Assembly: GCA_018368455.1 (NCBI GenBank)
Contig: JAGZEG010000002.1
Coordinates: 62,001 to 126,000, forward strand
Reading direction: 5' to 3'
Length of the DNA stretch: 64,000 nucleotides
Source of the DNA: Coriobacteriia bacterium
GTDB lineage: Bacteria; Actinomycetota; Coriobacteriia; Coriobacteriales; UMGS124
Below are positions 27,882 to 36,421 of this stretch, in pieces (positions within the stretch are counted from its first letter, which is position 1; each line of letters starts with the position of its first letter). Below the pieces are notes generated by a model. That model was not told the origin of the DNA. It saw nothing but the letters and a program-made list of their open reading frames with translations, and did not search any database. The position numbers and the translations under genes were made by a program.

Positions 27882-30800
27882 CAACGCCAGAGCGCTCGGC
27901 ACGAGCTCTTCCTCGCCCTTGCGGAACGGATACGTCACCTTCTCGGTCTTGGGGTAGACGAGCGCGCCGCGGGAACGCCACAGCTTGGCGGTCTCGACCG
28001 GCACCTTCGTCCCGCCCAGCTGGATCTTGCCGGCAACGTAGCCCACCGAGGCGACACCCAGCCGATCGGCCCGGATGCGAATGCGCGCCCGGTCGAACAG
28101 GTTGCGAGCCGCCAGCGGCAGCTCCCCGTACGTCTGGGCGATCTCGTGCTCCAGCGCATCCACAGCCGCGAGCTCCGTGACGGCCGCGAGCTTGCGGTAG
28201 GCAAGCACGCGCCGGTCGACGTCGCGCACGTACTCCTCGTCCAGGAAGTAGTCGGCCGGCAGGTTGATGGTGACCGTGGCCTCCGCCGCCTCGGCCGGCT
28301 CCTCGCCACGCGCCTGCGCCACGGCCTCGCCGAGCATCTGCGTGTAGAGGTCGAAGCCGACGCTCGAGAGGTTGCCGTGCTGCTCGGCTCCCATGAGCGA
28401 GCCGGCGCCGCGGATCTCCAGGTCGCGCATCGCGATCTTCATGCCGCTGCCCAGGTCAGTGTGCTCGCCGATCGCGACGAGGCGCTCGGTGGCCTCCGGC
28501 GTCAACGGCAGGTCGGGCGGGAACATGAAGTAGGCGTAGGCCTGCAGCTTGCCACGACCGACGCGCCCCTTGAGCTGGTAGAGCTGCGCGAGGCCCAAGC
28601 GCTGGGCGTCTTCGATGATCAGCGTGTTCGTGTGCGGGTTGTCGATGCCGCTCTCGATGATCGTCGTGGCCACGAGCACGTCGGTCTTGCCGGTGACGAA
28701 GCTCTCCATAACGTCCTCGAGCTCGCGCTCGCTCATCTGACCATGGGCGACGCGCACGCGGGCCTCGGGCGCCACGCTCATAACGCGGTTCACGGCGTCG
28801 TCGATGGCCTTGACGCGGTTCGACACGTAGTACACCTGGCCGCCACGCGCCAGCTCCAGGCGGATGGCCGCACTCACGACATCCTCGTCCCACTCGCCGA
28901 CGTGTACCTTCACGGGCCGACGGCCGGCGGGAGGCGTCTTGATAAGCGACATGTCGCGAACGCCCGACATGGCCATCTGCATCGTGCGCGGGATGGGCGT
29001 CGCCGACAGCGTCAGCACGTCGACCTGCTCGCGCATGTTCTTGAGCTGCTCCTTGTGCTGCACGCCGAAACGTTGCTCCTCGTCCACGATAACAAGGCCC
29101 AGGTCGCGCGGGTTGACGTCGTTGGACAGCAGGCGATGCGTGCCCACGAGCACCTGAACCTCGCCAGCCGCGAAGCCCTTGAGTGCCTCGCGCTGCTGCT
29201 TGGCGCTGCGGAAGCGCGAGAGGACCTCGACGGTGACGCCGAACGGGGCGAAACGCTCCGAGAATGTCTGGTAATGCTGCTGGGCGAGAATCGTCGTGGG
29301 GCACAGCACCATGACCTGCTTTTTGTCCTGCGTCGCCTTGAACGCCGCGCGAAGAGCAACCTCCGTCTTGCCGAAGCCCACGTCGCCGCAGAGCAGGCGG
29401 TCCATCGGCTTAGTCGACTCCATGTCGGCCTTGATGTCGGCGATAGCGAGCGCCTGGTCCTCGGTGACGTCGTAGGGGAAGCTCTGCTCCATCTCGCGCT
29501 GCCAGGGCGTGTCGGGCGAGAACGCAAAGCCCTGGGCGCTGGCGCGGCGGGTGTAGAGGTCGACGAGGTCGAACGCGAGCTTCTTGGCGGCCTTGCGCGC
29601 CTTCGTGGTCGCGCGGCTCCAGTCGGCGGTGTTCAGGCGGGTGAGCCGGGGCGCGTCGCCCTCGGGGCCGACGTAGCGCGTGATACGGTCAACCTGCTCG
29701 AACGGCACGAACAGCTTGTCGCCGCCCGCATACTCCAGCAGGAAGTAGTCGCGCTCGCGGCCGGCGACCTCCTGGCGCACGATCTGCGCGAACAGCGCGA
29801 TGCCGTGCGTGGCATGGACGACGTAGTCGCCCGGCTTGAACGGGAACGTCACGTCCGTCACGTCGACGTTGCGGCGCTTGCCGTGCTTGGCCATACGGCT
29901 CATGAGGTCACCGGCCGAGATGACGGCCAAGCGAGCGTCGGGCAGCACGATGCCTGCCGGGATGGGCGCGTCCGTCACGAGGACCGACCCGCGGGGCAAA
30001 GGCGTGGGGGCAACGTCGGCCCAGGCCTTCGTGAGCGGGGCGGCATTGGCGGGATCGTTGCCGAGCGACTCGACGATAGGCAAGCGCTCGTCGGTCAGCG
30101 ACAGCTTCATGGAGCGGCGCGCATCGGAGTCGGGGATGGCGAAAACGCAGGCGATGCCGGAGTGCGTGAAGTACGACAGGCGCCGCATGAGGCGGGCGCC
30201 ACCGGCGACGTCGGGCTGCTGGACCTGCATCTCGGCCGTCGCGGCGCCGCCAGCACGCAGCAGGGCCACCAGGGTCAGGCGCTGTTGGGTACCGAAGTCG
30301 AGCTTGGCCGGCGGCAGGTAGAGGCCGTCGAGCTCGATGCGCTTCGTGGAGCCGCCGCGGCGCTCGATAGCGGCCTGAGAGAGGTCGTCGTAGGCGCGCG
30401 TCGCGTCGTCGAACAGCGAGCGCGGCTCGGCGAGCACCATGAGCGTATCGGGGCTGACGTGGGCCAGCGGGGAGACAGTCGTCGCATAGAGCTGCGGCAG
30501 GTAGCGGTCAAGCTCGGGAAAGACGACGCCCTGGGAGAGCATCTCCATGTGGGCGGCGACCTCGTCGTCGTCCTGCGCCAGCTGGTAAAGGCGCTTCTGA
30601 CAGCGCTCGACAGCCTGCGGCGTCAGGGCGAGCTCGCGGCAGGGGAACAGCGTGACACGCTCGATGTCGCCGATCGTCTGGCCGGTCGCCGGCACCATGC
30701 GGCGGATGGCGTCGATCTCGTCGCCAAAGAACTCCATGCGGACGGGGCTCGACGCCTGGGCGGGAAAGACGTCGATGGCGTCGCCGTGGACGTGGAACGT

Positions 30801-31316
30801 GCCGGGCTCATCGGCTGCGCCCGCGTTGGTATACCCGCGGAACAGCAGCTGGGCGGGCACGTCGGCGAAGGGCACCTCCTGGGCCAGTTGGAAGGTGATC
30901 GGCTCGAAGTAGCCGCTGCCCGCCATGGGAACGCAGCGCAGAAGCGCGCGGGCCGAGCTCACGACGACGCACGGCTCGCCCGCGTTGAGGCGGGCAACGG
31001 CGCGACAGCGAGCGCCAACAACGGAGCCGTCAGCCACCTTGTCGCTCCAAGGAGCATCCTTGCGCTCGGGGAAGCGCGTCACAGTGTCGCGCCCCAAGTA
31101 GGCGGAGAGGGCCTGTGCTGTGCGATCCGCCGCGTCCTCGCCGGCCACGACGACGAGCGTGGGGCGGGGATTGCGCGCATAGACGGCCGCGATGAGCAGC
31201 GGACGAGCGGACTGGCCGATGCCGAGCGTGGCATCGTCGCCTAAGCCGAGAGAGCGCTCGATGGAGCGAAACTCGGCAGAGGTGGCAAGCTGCGCGGCAA
31301 GGCGGTGGATGAGCAC
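27852..31316 (-). CDS. mfd: Transcription-repair coupling factor (Mfd)
   Basis: 1154 residues, the normal Mfd length. It removes RNA polymerase stalled at lesions and recruits UvrA. N-terminal UvrB-like region, then an RNA-polymerase-interacting CarD-like domain around 478-560 (FKPGDYVVHATHGIALF), a superfamily 2 translocase with Walker A GDVGFGKTE near 643, the DEEQRFGV box, SATPIPRTM, and the C-terminal TRCF domain. The frame is open to 31610, but the region above 31316 is an intergenic inverted repeat; the GTG at 31316 follows GGAGAAAGG by eight bases and gives the family's usual start. Its 3' end is duplicated at 24088. Confidence 0.97.
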   Translation of the reverse strand: MLIHRLAAQLATSAEFRSIERSLGLGDDATLGIGQSARPLLIAAVYARNPRPTLVVVAGEDAADRTAQALSAYLGRDTVTRFPERKDAPWSDKVADGSVVGARCRAVARLNAGEPCVVVSSARALLRCVPMAGSGYFEPITFQLAQEVPFADVPAQLLFRGYTNAGAADEPGTFHVHGDAIDVFPAQASSPVRMEFFGDEIDAIRRMVPATGQTIGDIERVTLFPCRELALTPQAVERCQKRLYQLAQDDDEVAAHMEMLSQGVVFPELDRYLPQLYATTVSPLAHVSPDTLMVLAEPRSLFDDATRAYDDLSQAAIERRGGSTKRIELDGLYLPPAKLDFGTQQRLTLVALLRAGGAATAEMQVQQPDVAGGARLMRRLSYFTHSGIACVFAIPDSDARRSMKLSLTDERLPIVESLGNDPANAAPLTKAWADVAPTPLPRGSVLVTDAPIPAGIVLPDARLAVISAGDLMSRMAKHGKRRNVDVTDVTFPFKPGDYVVHATHGIALFAQIVRQEVAGRERDYFLLEYAGGDKLFVPFEQVDRITRYVGPEGDAPRLTRLNTADWSRATTKARKAAKKLAFDLVDLYTRRASAQGFAFSPDTPWQREMEQSFPYDVTEDQALAIADIKADMESTKPMDRLLCGDVGFGKTEVALRAAFKATQDKKQVMVLCPTTILAQQHYQTFSERFAPFGVTVEVLSRFRSAKQQREALKGFAAGEVQVLVGTHRLLSNDVNPRDLGLVIVDEEQRFGVQHKEQLKNMREQVDVLTLSATPIPRTMQMAMSGVRDMSLIKTPPAGRRPVKVHVGEWDEDVVSAAIRLELARGGQVYYVSNRVKAIDDAVNRVMSVAPEARVRVAHGQMSERELEDVMESFVTGKTDVLVATTIIESGIDNPHTNTLIIEDAQRLGLAQLYQLKGRVGRGKLQAYAYFMFPPDLPLTPEATERLVAIGEHTDLGSGMKIAMRDLEIRGAGSLMGAEQHGNLSSVGFDLYTQMLGEAVAQARGEEPAEAAEATVTINLPADYFLDEEYVRDVDRRVLAYRKLAAVTELAAVDALEHEIAQTYGELPLAARNLFDRARIRIRADRLGVASVGYVAGKIQLGGTKVPVETAKLWRSRGALVYPKTEKVTYPFRKGEEELVPSALALLEELGGADE

Positions 31317-31455
31317 GGCGAGGCCCTTTCTCCAGGAGGCGCGCGACGCAATGGCGGCCGCACACGCAAAACGCCCGGCGACCGGGGCCGCCGGGTGCGA
31401 AAGTCGCCCCCATTGTAGCGGCGCCGGCCCAGAGAAGAGCAGAAGCCCACCCTGC

Positions 31456-31610
31456 TGGCCAAAACTCCCCCACTTTGCGAGGAGCCAGGCGCCTTCGAGC
31501 CGCAAAAGCTCCTTCAGTCCGTCTGGCGTCCTGAACCCACCTGCGGTTTTGCCTTCGCCAGCAGTCCCCGCACTCCCTAGAGACTCGCAAAGCGGGGCAG
31601 TTTTGGCCAA
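31456..31610. repeat. Intergenic inverted-arm element D (26-bp arms, ACCTGCGGTTTT core)
   Basis: Positions 31456-31481 are the reverse complement of 31585-31610 at 24 of 26 sites (arms carry CTTTGCGAG and TTTTGGCCA). The core ACCTGCGGTTTT is at 31539-31550, 57 nt from the left arm and 34 from the right. It lies between the peptide-binding protein gene and mfd, both leftward. The remainder of 31317-31769 contains only the terminator at 31686. Confidence 0.7.
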
Positions 31611-31685
31611 ACAGGTGTCGCTTGCTCCTGCTCTGGCCGCCAGCGCGGCTCCGGCAACCCCGGAGACGCCACCGCGCGTAAAAAA

Positions 31686-31720
31686 GCGGGCCCGCCGCGA
31701 TCCCCTCGCGACGAGCCCGC
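31686..31720 (-). terminator. Intrinsic terminator of the peptide-binding protein gene
   Basis: GCGGGC (31686-31691) pairs with GCCCGC (31715-31720) and CGCGA (31696-31700) with TCGCG (31706-31710). On the minus strand TTTTTTAC follows the stem, 50 bases after the stop codon. Confidence 0.8.
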
Positions 31721-31769
31721 CCTCTACGTCAACCGCTCAAGCACGCGAAACAACCCGCGCGCTATTTCC

Positions 31770-33446
31770 TTACGCGTCGAGCCAGACCTTCGTGCACAGC
31801 GGCAACATCTGCGCGTTGATCGTGAAGTCGTGCACGCGAGCCGACGTCACCTTATTGAGGCCCTTGTGCACGAGCGGGATGATCGGCACGTCCTCGGCCG
31901 CGATGGCGTCGACTTCGCACATGAGCTCGCGACGCTTATCGTTGTCGATCGTGTGACGCGCCTCGTCGAGTTTGGCGTCGAACTCCTCGCTGGAGTAGTG
32001 CGAGACGTTGTCGCCGTTGCCCGTATACATGAGCGGATACAGGAAGTTGTCCATGATCGGGTAGTCCGCGTACCAGCCACGGCTGCCGATCTGGAACGTA
32101 CCCGCCGTGAAGTTGTCAAGCATCGAAGCGTACTCCATCTGCTGGATCTCGACGGTGACGCCCACGGCAGCCCAGTCGGCCTGGTACATCTGGAACTCGG
32201 CCGTGTCGCTCGACGACGACACGAGGATCGTCAGGTTCAGATCGCGCTGGCCGTCACCGTTTGCCGGGTAGCCGGCCTCGTCGAGCAGCTGGCCGGCCTT
32301 GTCGGGATCGTAGGCACTGTACGTCCAGCGCGTCTCGTCGTTGCCCTCGATAGCCGTGGGCACGATGTCGCCGGCGGGCGTCGCGAGGCCCTGGTGGATG
32401 GTGTCGCACACGGCCTGGCGGTTGATGGCCAACGACAGGGCCTGGCGGACGCGCTTGTCCTGCAGCGCGGGGTCGGTCACGCACAGGCCGAGGTAAGAGG
32501 TGTAGAGCAGATCGCCCATGAGGACCTGCTTGCCCGGCTGGGCCGTGTAGCCGTCCTCGGACTTGCCGTACTGTTCGACAGCGAGGGCAGCCTGGGTCGA
32601 GGGAAGGTCGACCTCGTCGAGGTTACCCGCCTGGAACTCGGTGTAGGCCGTGATCTTATCCTTGAAGATGGAGAAGTAGATGCCGTCGACCAGCGGCTTC
32701 TCGCCGGCGTAGTCCTCGTAGCGCTCGAGCTCGATGTACTGGCCGTCAGCCCAGCTGCCCTTCATCTTGAAGGGGCCGTTGCCGACCGGCGCCATCGTGT
32801 ACGTACGGAAGTCCTCCTTGGCGCACTCGGGGATAGGCGCAAGGGCGGGGGCAGAGACAACGTAGGCGAAGTCGGCGTAGGGCTTGGACAGCTTAACCTT
32901 GAGCGTCATCTCGTCGGGGCAGCTGACGCCGGCCAGCTCGTCAGCGGCGCCGGACAGCACGTCGTTATAGCCGTCGACCATGCCCAGGTGATACGAGACA
33001 ACGGACGGCTGATCCGTCGTGGAGGGGCTGCACAGGCGGTTCCAGCCATACTGGAACGAGGCAGCCGTGACCTTCGTGCCGTCGTGGAACGTGCGGCCCT
33101 CGCGAATCTTGAACGTCCACTCGTCGCCGGCCTCGTTGGACTCCCAGCTCTCGGCAGCGAGGGGCTCGAGCTTGCCCGTCTCGAAGTTGTAGTACGTCAG
33201 CGGCTCGAACAGCTGGAAGGCGACGGCCACGCCGTTGAACTCCTCCAGGTCAAACGGGTCGATGCTCGTAGGGTTGGAGATGTAGTAGCGCAGAACGCCA
33301 CCCTGTTGCTTGTCGCCCGCGGCCTCGTCGGCCAGCGCAGCGTGGGACGTAAGGCCACCCGCAGCAAGCAGGGCACCCGTAGCAAGGCAGCCCTTCAGGA
33401 AGCTGCGGCGATCAAGAGCAGAGGTGAACAGGGTAGATGCAGCCAT
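31770..33446 (-). CDS. Tat-exported oligopeptide-type ABC substrate-binding protein (SBP_bac_5)
   Basis: 558 residues. A Tat signal (DRRSFLKG, Arg13-14, with a GALLAAGG h-region) leads into an OppA/DppA-type binding fold: LRYYISNPTSIDPFD, YNFETGKLEPLAAESWESN and TFKIREGRTFHDG are family hallmarks. It captures peptides or similar solutes outside the membrane. No permease or ATPase gene is near, so it must serve a transporter encoded elsewhere or act as a sensor. ATG 33446 has AAAGGGA upstream; the frame is open to 33584 without a site. It is divergent from the flavoprotein at 33785. Confidence 0.93.
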   Translation of the reverse strand: MAASTLFTSALDRRSFLKGCLATGALLAAGGLTSHAALADEAAGDKQQGGVLRYYISNPTSIDPFDLEEFNGVAVAFQLFEPLTYYNFETGKLEPLAAESWESNEAGDEWTFKIREGRTFHDGTKVTAASFQYGWNRLCSPSTTDQPSVVSYHLGMVDGYNDVLSGAADELAGVSCPDEMTLKVKLSKPYADFAYVVSAPALAPIPECAKEDFRTYTMAPVGNGPFKMKGSWADGQYIELERYEDYAGEKPLVDGIYFSIFKDKITAYTEFQAGNLDEVDLPSTQAALAVEQYGKSEDGYTAQPGKQVLMGDLLYTSYLGLCVTDPALQDKRVRQALSLAINRQAVCDTIHQGLATPAGDIVPTAIEGNDETRWTYSAYDPDKAGQLLDEAGYPANGDGQRDLNLTILVSSSSDTAEFQMYQADWAAVGVTVEIQQMEYASMLDNFTAGTFQIGSRGWYADYPIMDNFLYPLMYTGNGDNVSHYSSEEFDAKLDEARHTIDNDKRRELMCEVDAIAAEDVPIIPLVHKGLNKVTSARVHDFTINAQMLPLCTKVWLDA

Positions 33447-33784
33447 AGCAATGTCCCTTTCCCTAGGCGCGCACATGCGAGGGCCTCTTCCCGAGGCTTG
33501 GGCCGGCCCGGCTGCGCTTTGTCGGCACGAGCAGGGCGGGCACCCTTTCCGCAGCGTACGCCACAACGTAAGAGAACCCTTCATGTTCCGGGATACTTCC
33601 GCCTTGTTTCCGCCGCGTTAACAGCCCCGTCGGAAAGCTCGCGCTCTCCCCTGGCCGGCGAGGTACCCCGTGCCTGGCGAGACCCACGGGACGGCGTGTG
33701 GACAGCGCTCCCCAGCACCACTATGCTGAAAGACGGGGCGGCCGGGAGGGGCTCGGCTGCCCATCTTGAGAAGGGGGTCTCATC
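33447..33784. other. Divergent intergenic region, no gene seen
   Basis: 338 nt between the peptide-binding protein and the rightward flavoprotein. It should hold both promoters. I see only short GC hairpins (for example CCTCTTCCCGAGG at 33482-33494) and no convincing promoter pair. Confidence 0.5.
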
Positions 33785-35302
33785 ATGGGGATCGAACTTA
33801 CGAGGCGCGACGCGATCAGAAGCGCGGCGGGGCTGGCGGCACTCGGGGCGGTGGGGACACTCGCGGGGTCACCGGCGAGCGCGGCGGAGGCTCCGGCCTA
33901 CGAGCACGCCAAGACGCCCGCTGACGTGTCGGGGCTCGAGCAGCTGAGCTGCGATGTCCTCGTCATCGGCGGCGGAGGCGCGGGCATCTGTGCGAGTCTG
34001 GCTGCCTCGCAGGCCGGCGCGAAGGTCATCATCTGCGAGAAGCTTGGCATGCTGGGCGGCGCCACGATCCTTTCGGGCGGCAAGATCCCGGCCGTCGGGA
34101 CGAAGCAGCAGGTTGAGCGCGGCGAGCAGGACACCGTGCGCGCCAACGCCCAAGACATCTTCCGCCCGAATAACTACAGCGTGCGCGAAGACCTCGTCTA
34201 CACCGTTGCAGAGCGCGGCAAGGACATGATCGAGTGGACCGAGGGCTTCGGAGTCACCTGGACGCTCGACAAGACGCTGTACTACGGTCAAAGCGCATAC
34301 CGCATGCACACGGCCGACGGCGCGGGAGCGGGCCTCACCCAGAAGCTCATCGACGCGATGGGCGCCGACGCCAATATCGAGCAGCACCTCGACACGGAGA
34401 TCAAGGGCCTCATCGTTGATGGCGACACCGTCGTGGGCGCCTGCAGCGACGAGCTGGCGATTACGGCCCGCAACGTCGTGCTCGCGACGAGCGGCTTTGG
34501 CAACAACGACGAAATGATCGCCCAGTACATGCCCGAGGCCATCCCCGCCTACAAGGTCGTGGCACCGGGCGCAACCGGCGAAGGCATCAAGTGGGCGGCC
34601 GAGCTCGGTGCCGACCTGCAGTGCATGGGCGCGTGGCAGGGCTACGCGTTCCACGACGTCGACAACGACAAGGGCGTCGAGCAGGGCATCTTCAACAACG
34701 GCGGCATTGCCGTCAACCTGGATGGCCGGCGCTTCATGAACGAGTACGGAGGATATTCCGAGCTCACACCGCACATCCTAGCCCAGCCTGAGCACGTCGC
34801 GTTCATGGTGTTCACCGAGGAGCAGGTCGCCAAGAGCACCGGCTACGAGGGGTGGCAGGAGGCGGGCATCGTCTACGACGGCGCGTCCGTCGAGGAGCTG
34901 GCAGGCGTGATCGGCGTCGACGTCGAGGCGCTGACGGCTACGGTCGCCGCCTACCAGGCGGGCATCGAGACGGGCGAGGATGTCTTCAACCGCACGAAGC
35001 TGCCCGCAAGCTTTGAGCCGCCGTACCACGCGCTCAAGATCACCGGCGAGATCCGTCATACGCAGGGCGGGGCCGTCACCGACGTGGCGTGCCACGTGCT
35101 GCGGGCCGACGGGACGCTCATCAAGGGCCTCTACGCTGCCGGCGGCTGCACCGAGGGCTTCTCCTCGCGCGGCGGTGCAGCGTACATGAGCGGCAACGGC
35201 CTCATCCAGGCGCTCGTGTTCGGTCGCATCGCCGGCGAGAACGCCGCGACGGAGGATCCCGCCAGCGCGGAGCCCGTCGTGTGGGAGGGCCCACAGGAGT
35301 AA
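33785..35302 (+). CDS. Tat-exported FAD flavoprotein oxidoreductase
   Basis: 505 residues with a Tat signal (TRRDAIRSAAG, Arg7-8) and an FAD domain from CDVLVIGGGGAGICASLAA. There is no FMN-binding domain. The C-terminal cap differs from true fumarate reductases: IRHTQGGAVTD takes the place of the HHTMGG loop and SSRGGAAYMSGNGL replaces the arginine-bearing segment, so the substrate is probably not fumarate. GAAGGGGG lies upstream of the ATG. No regulator gene is directly beside it. It ends at a clear terminator. Confidence 0.9.
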   Translation: MGIELTRRDAIRSAAGLAALGAVGTLAGSPASAAEAPAYEHAKTPADVSGLEQLSCDVLVIGGGGAGICASLAASQAGAKVIICEKLGMLGGATILSGGKIPAVGTKQQVERGEQDTVRANAQDIFRPNNYSVREDLVYTVAERGKDMIEWTEGFGVTWTLDKTLYYGQSAYRMHTADGAGAGLTQKLIDAMGADANIEQHLDTEIKGLIVDGDTVVGACSDELAITARNVVLATSGFGNNDEMIAQYMPEAIPAYKVVAPGATGEGIKWAAELGADLQCMGAWQGYAFHDVDNDKGVEQGIFNNGGIAVNLDGRRFMNEYGGYSELTPHILAQPEHVAFMVFTEEQVAKSTGYEGWQEAGIVYDGASVEELAGVIGVDVEALTATVAAYQAGIETGEDVFNRTKLPASFEPPYHALKITGEIRHTQGGAVTDVACHVLRADGTLIKGLYAAGGCTEGFSSRGGAAYMSGNGLIQALVFGRIAGENAATEDPASAEPVVWEGPQE

Positions 35303-35325
35303 CGGCAAGCGTCCTCTAAGGAGCG

Positions 35326-35372
35326 GGGTGCGGACCCGGTGGCGATCGTGCATGCTGGGTCCGCGCCCTTTT
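35326..35372 (+). terminator. Intrinsic terminator after the flavoprotein gene
   Basis: GGGTGCGGACCC (35326-35337) pairs with GGGTCCGCGCCC (35357-35368) with one G-T pair, followed by TTTT. Confidence 0.85.
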
Positions 35373-35443
35373 GCGCGACCGGAGGAACAAGGGGCGTCAG
35401 CCCCGGTCGGAAGAGAACCGCAGGCCGGACTCCCGGCAGCCTG

Positions 35444-35785
35444 TTACGCTTCGGCAGGCAGGAGATCGCCTCTCGCAGACACGGGGCCTTCCGCCGCTTC
35501 AGAAGGCGGCTCGAAGCGAATGGTCAGCACCCTCCCCATGCCACGCGCAAGTTTCGCTAGCGTCTCGACCGTCGTGTTTGTCCCCGCTGACTCAATAAGG
35601 CTTATCGTCTTCTGGGGCACACCCGAAAGCTCGGATAATCCGCGCTGCGACAGGCCTGCCTCCTCGCGCGCCCGCACAAGAGCACGCATAGCCTGGTACT
35701 CGCCCTCGCCCTCTCTCCAGACAGCGGAAAACTCGGGATCTTGCAGCTGCCGAGCCACATAGTCATCGAGCGTTCGTGGTGCCAT
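35444..35785 (-). CDS. XRE-family antitoxin (HigA-like)
   Basis: 113 residues. The N-terminus (RTLDDYVARQLQDPEF) resembles HigA antitoxins, and the helix-turn-helix is at about 45-75 (AGLSQRGLSELSGVPQKTISLIE). It would neutralise the toxin encoded just upstream and repress their shared promoter. ATG 35785 has GGAGGGG five bases upstream and overlaps the toxin gene by 23 bases; the frame extends further upstream without a site. Toxin-first order is typical of higBA pairs. Confidence 0.9.
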   Translation of the reverse strand: MAPRTLDDYVARQLQDPEFSAVWREGEGEYQAMRALVRAREEAGLSQRGLSELSGVPQKTISLIESAGTNTTVETLAKLARGMGRVLTIRFEPPSEAAEGPVSARGDLLPAEA

Positions 35786-36122
35786 ATCGCCCCTCCCAGT
35801 CCCTCTTATAACGAAGTGCCCGCTCAATCTCACGCGCAGGCGTCTTCTGGGCCTTCTTGACAAAGCCGCTCGTCACGATAATTCGCTTGCCCACGTGAAA
35901 GAAGTAGAAACATCGGGTTATATCGCCGCCGAACTGGACCCTTAGCTCGAACAGCCCCTCGCGCAGATATGAGCTCTCCTCTCCCCGGAGCGCAGGTCCC
36001 ATCTCCTGCAGCAAAAGCAGCCCGCGCAGCGTTTTCTCCCGCAGCTTGATGGGCAGGCCATCGAGAAAGTCCTCGACCGGCACGGCACCGCCTGATGTCT
36101 CGTAAAACTCAACCTGATACAT
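35763..36122 (-). CDS. RelE/HigB-like toxin (Gp49 family)
   Basis: 119 residues, a small ribosome-dependent mRNA interferase fold. The family pattern is clear: EFYETSGGAVPVEDFLDGL, then LREGLFELRVQFGG, CFYFFHVGKRIIVTSGFVKKAQKTP and EIERALRYKRDW. The start is the ATG at 36122 after GAGGTGG; an upstream ATG frame extends to 36155 but covers the operator-like repeat. Translationally overlaps the antitoxin gene. The pair sits alone between two flavoprotein genes. Confidence 0.9.
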   Translation of the reverse strand: MYQVEFYETSGGAVPVEDFLDGLPIKLREKTLRGLLLLQEMGPALRGEESSYLREGLFELRVQFGGDITRCFYFFHVGKRIIVTSGFVKKAQKTPAREIERALRYKRDWEGRYGTTNAR

Positions 36123-36134
36123 ATACCACCTCGA

Positions 36135-36154
36135 TGATAACATAAAAGCTATCA
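36135..36154. promoter_or_regulatory. Operator-like inverted repeat of the toxin-antitoxin operon
   Basis: TGATA and TATCA bracket an AT-rich centre just 13 nt before the toxin start, in an otherwise GC-rich region. A -10-like TATGTT on the minus strand falls inside it. Likely the antitoxin autorepression site. Confidence 0.5.
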
Positions 36155-36316
36155 CTTTTTCGAGCGGATTACATGCCGCGCACTCCGCTCCCCTTCGAGG
36201 TAATCATACTATATACGAACATGTGTTCCCTATAGGCAACAGGGTGAGCGGCAGTCGCTTGGATTCACGCAAGTCAAACTCGTCCCATCGAAATGCGACG
36301 CGAGTAGAGGGCACGC

Positions 36317-36365
36317 AAAAAGGCGCGACTCCGGCGACAGCCACACGCCAGAGTCGCGCCTTTTT
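36317..36365 (-). terminator. Intrinsic terminator of the double-FMN flavoprotein gene
   Basis: A perfect 15-bp stem, 36317-36331 with 36351-36365 (AAAAAGGCGCGACTC), gives A and T tracts on either side, so it can act in both directions. It lies 57 bases past the stop at 36422. Confidence 0.9.
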
Positions 36366-36421
36366 ACAAATTGAGATGAGTCACGCCGACCCGAGTCAGG
36401 AGTCGCATCGCCCTCGAGGGT

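Noticed and set aside
28146..31244. A 1032-codon open frame antisense to mfd
   Set aside because: Composition is Arg/Leu/Val/His-rich with no domain, and mfd on the other strand is certain.
31317..31610. N-terminal extension of Mfd to an upstream ATG
   Set aside because: The extra 98 codons run through an inverted repeat and match no Mfd; the GTG at 31316 has a ribosome binding site and gives the normal length.
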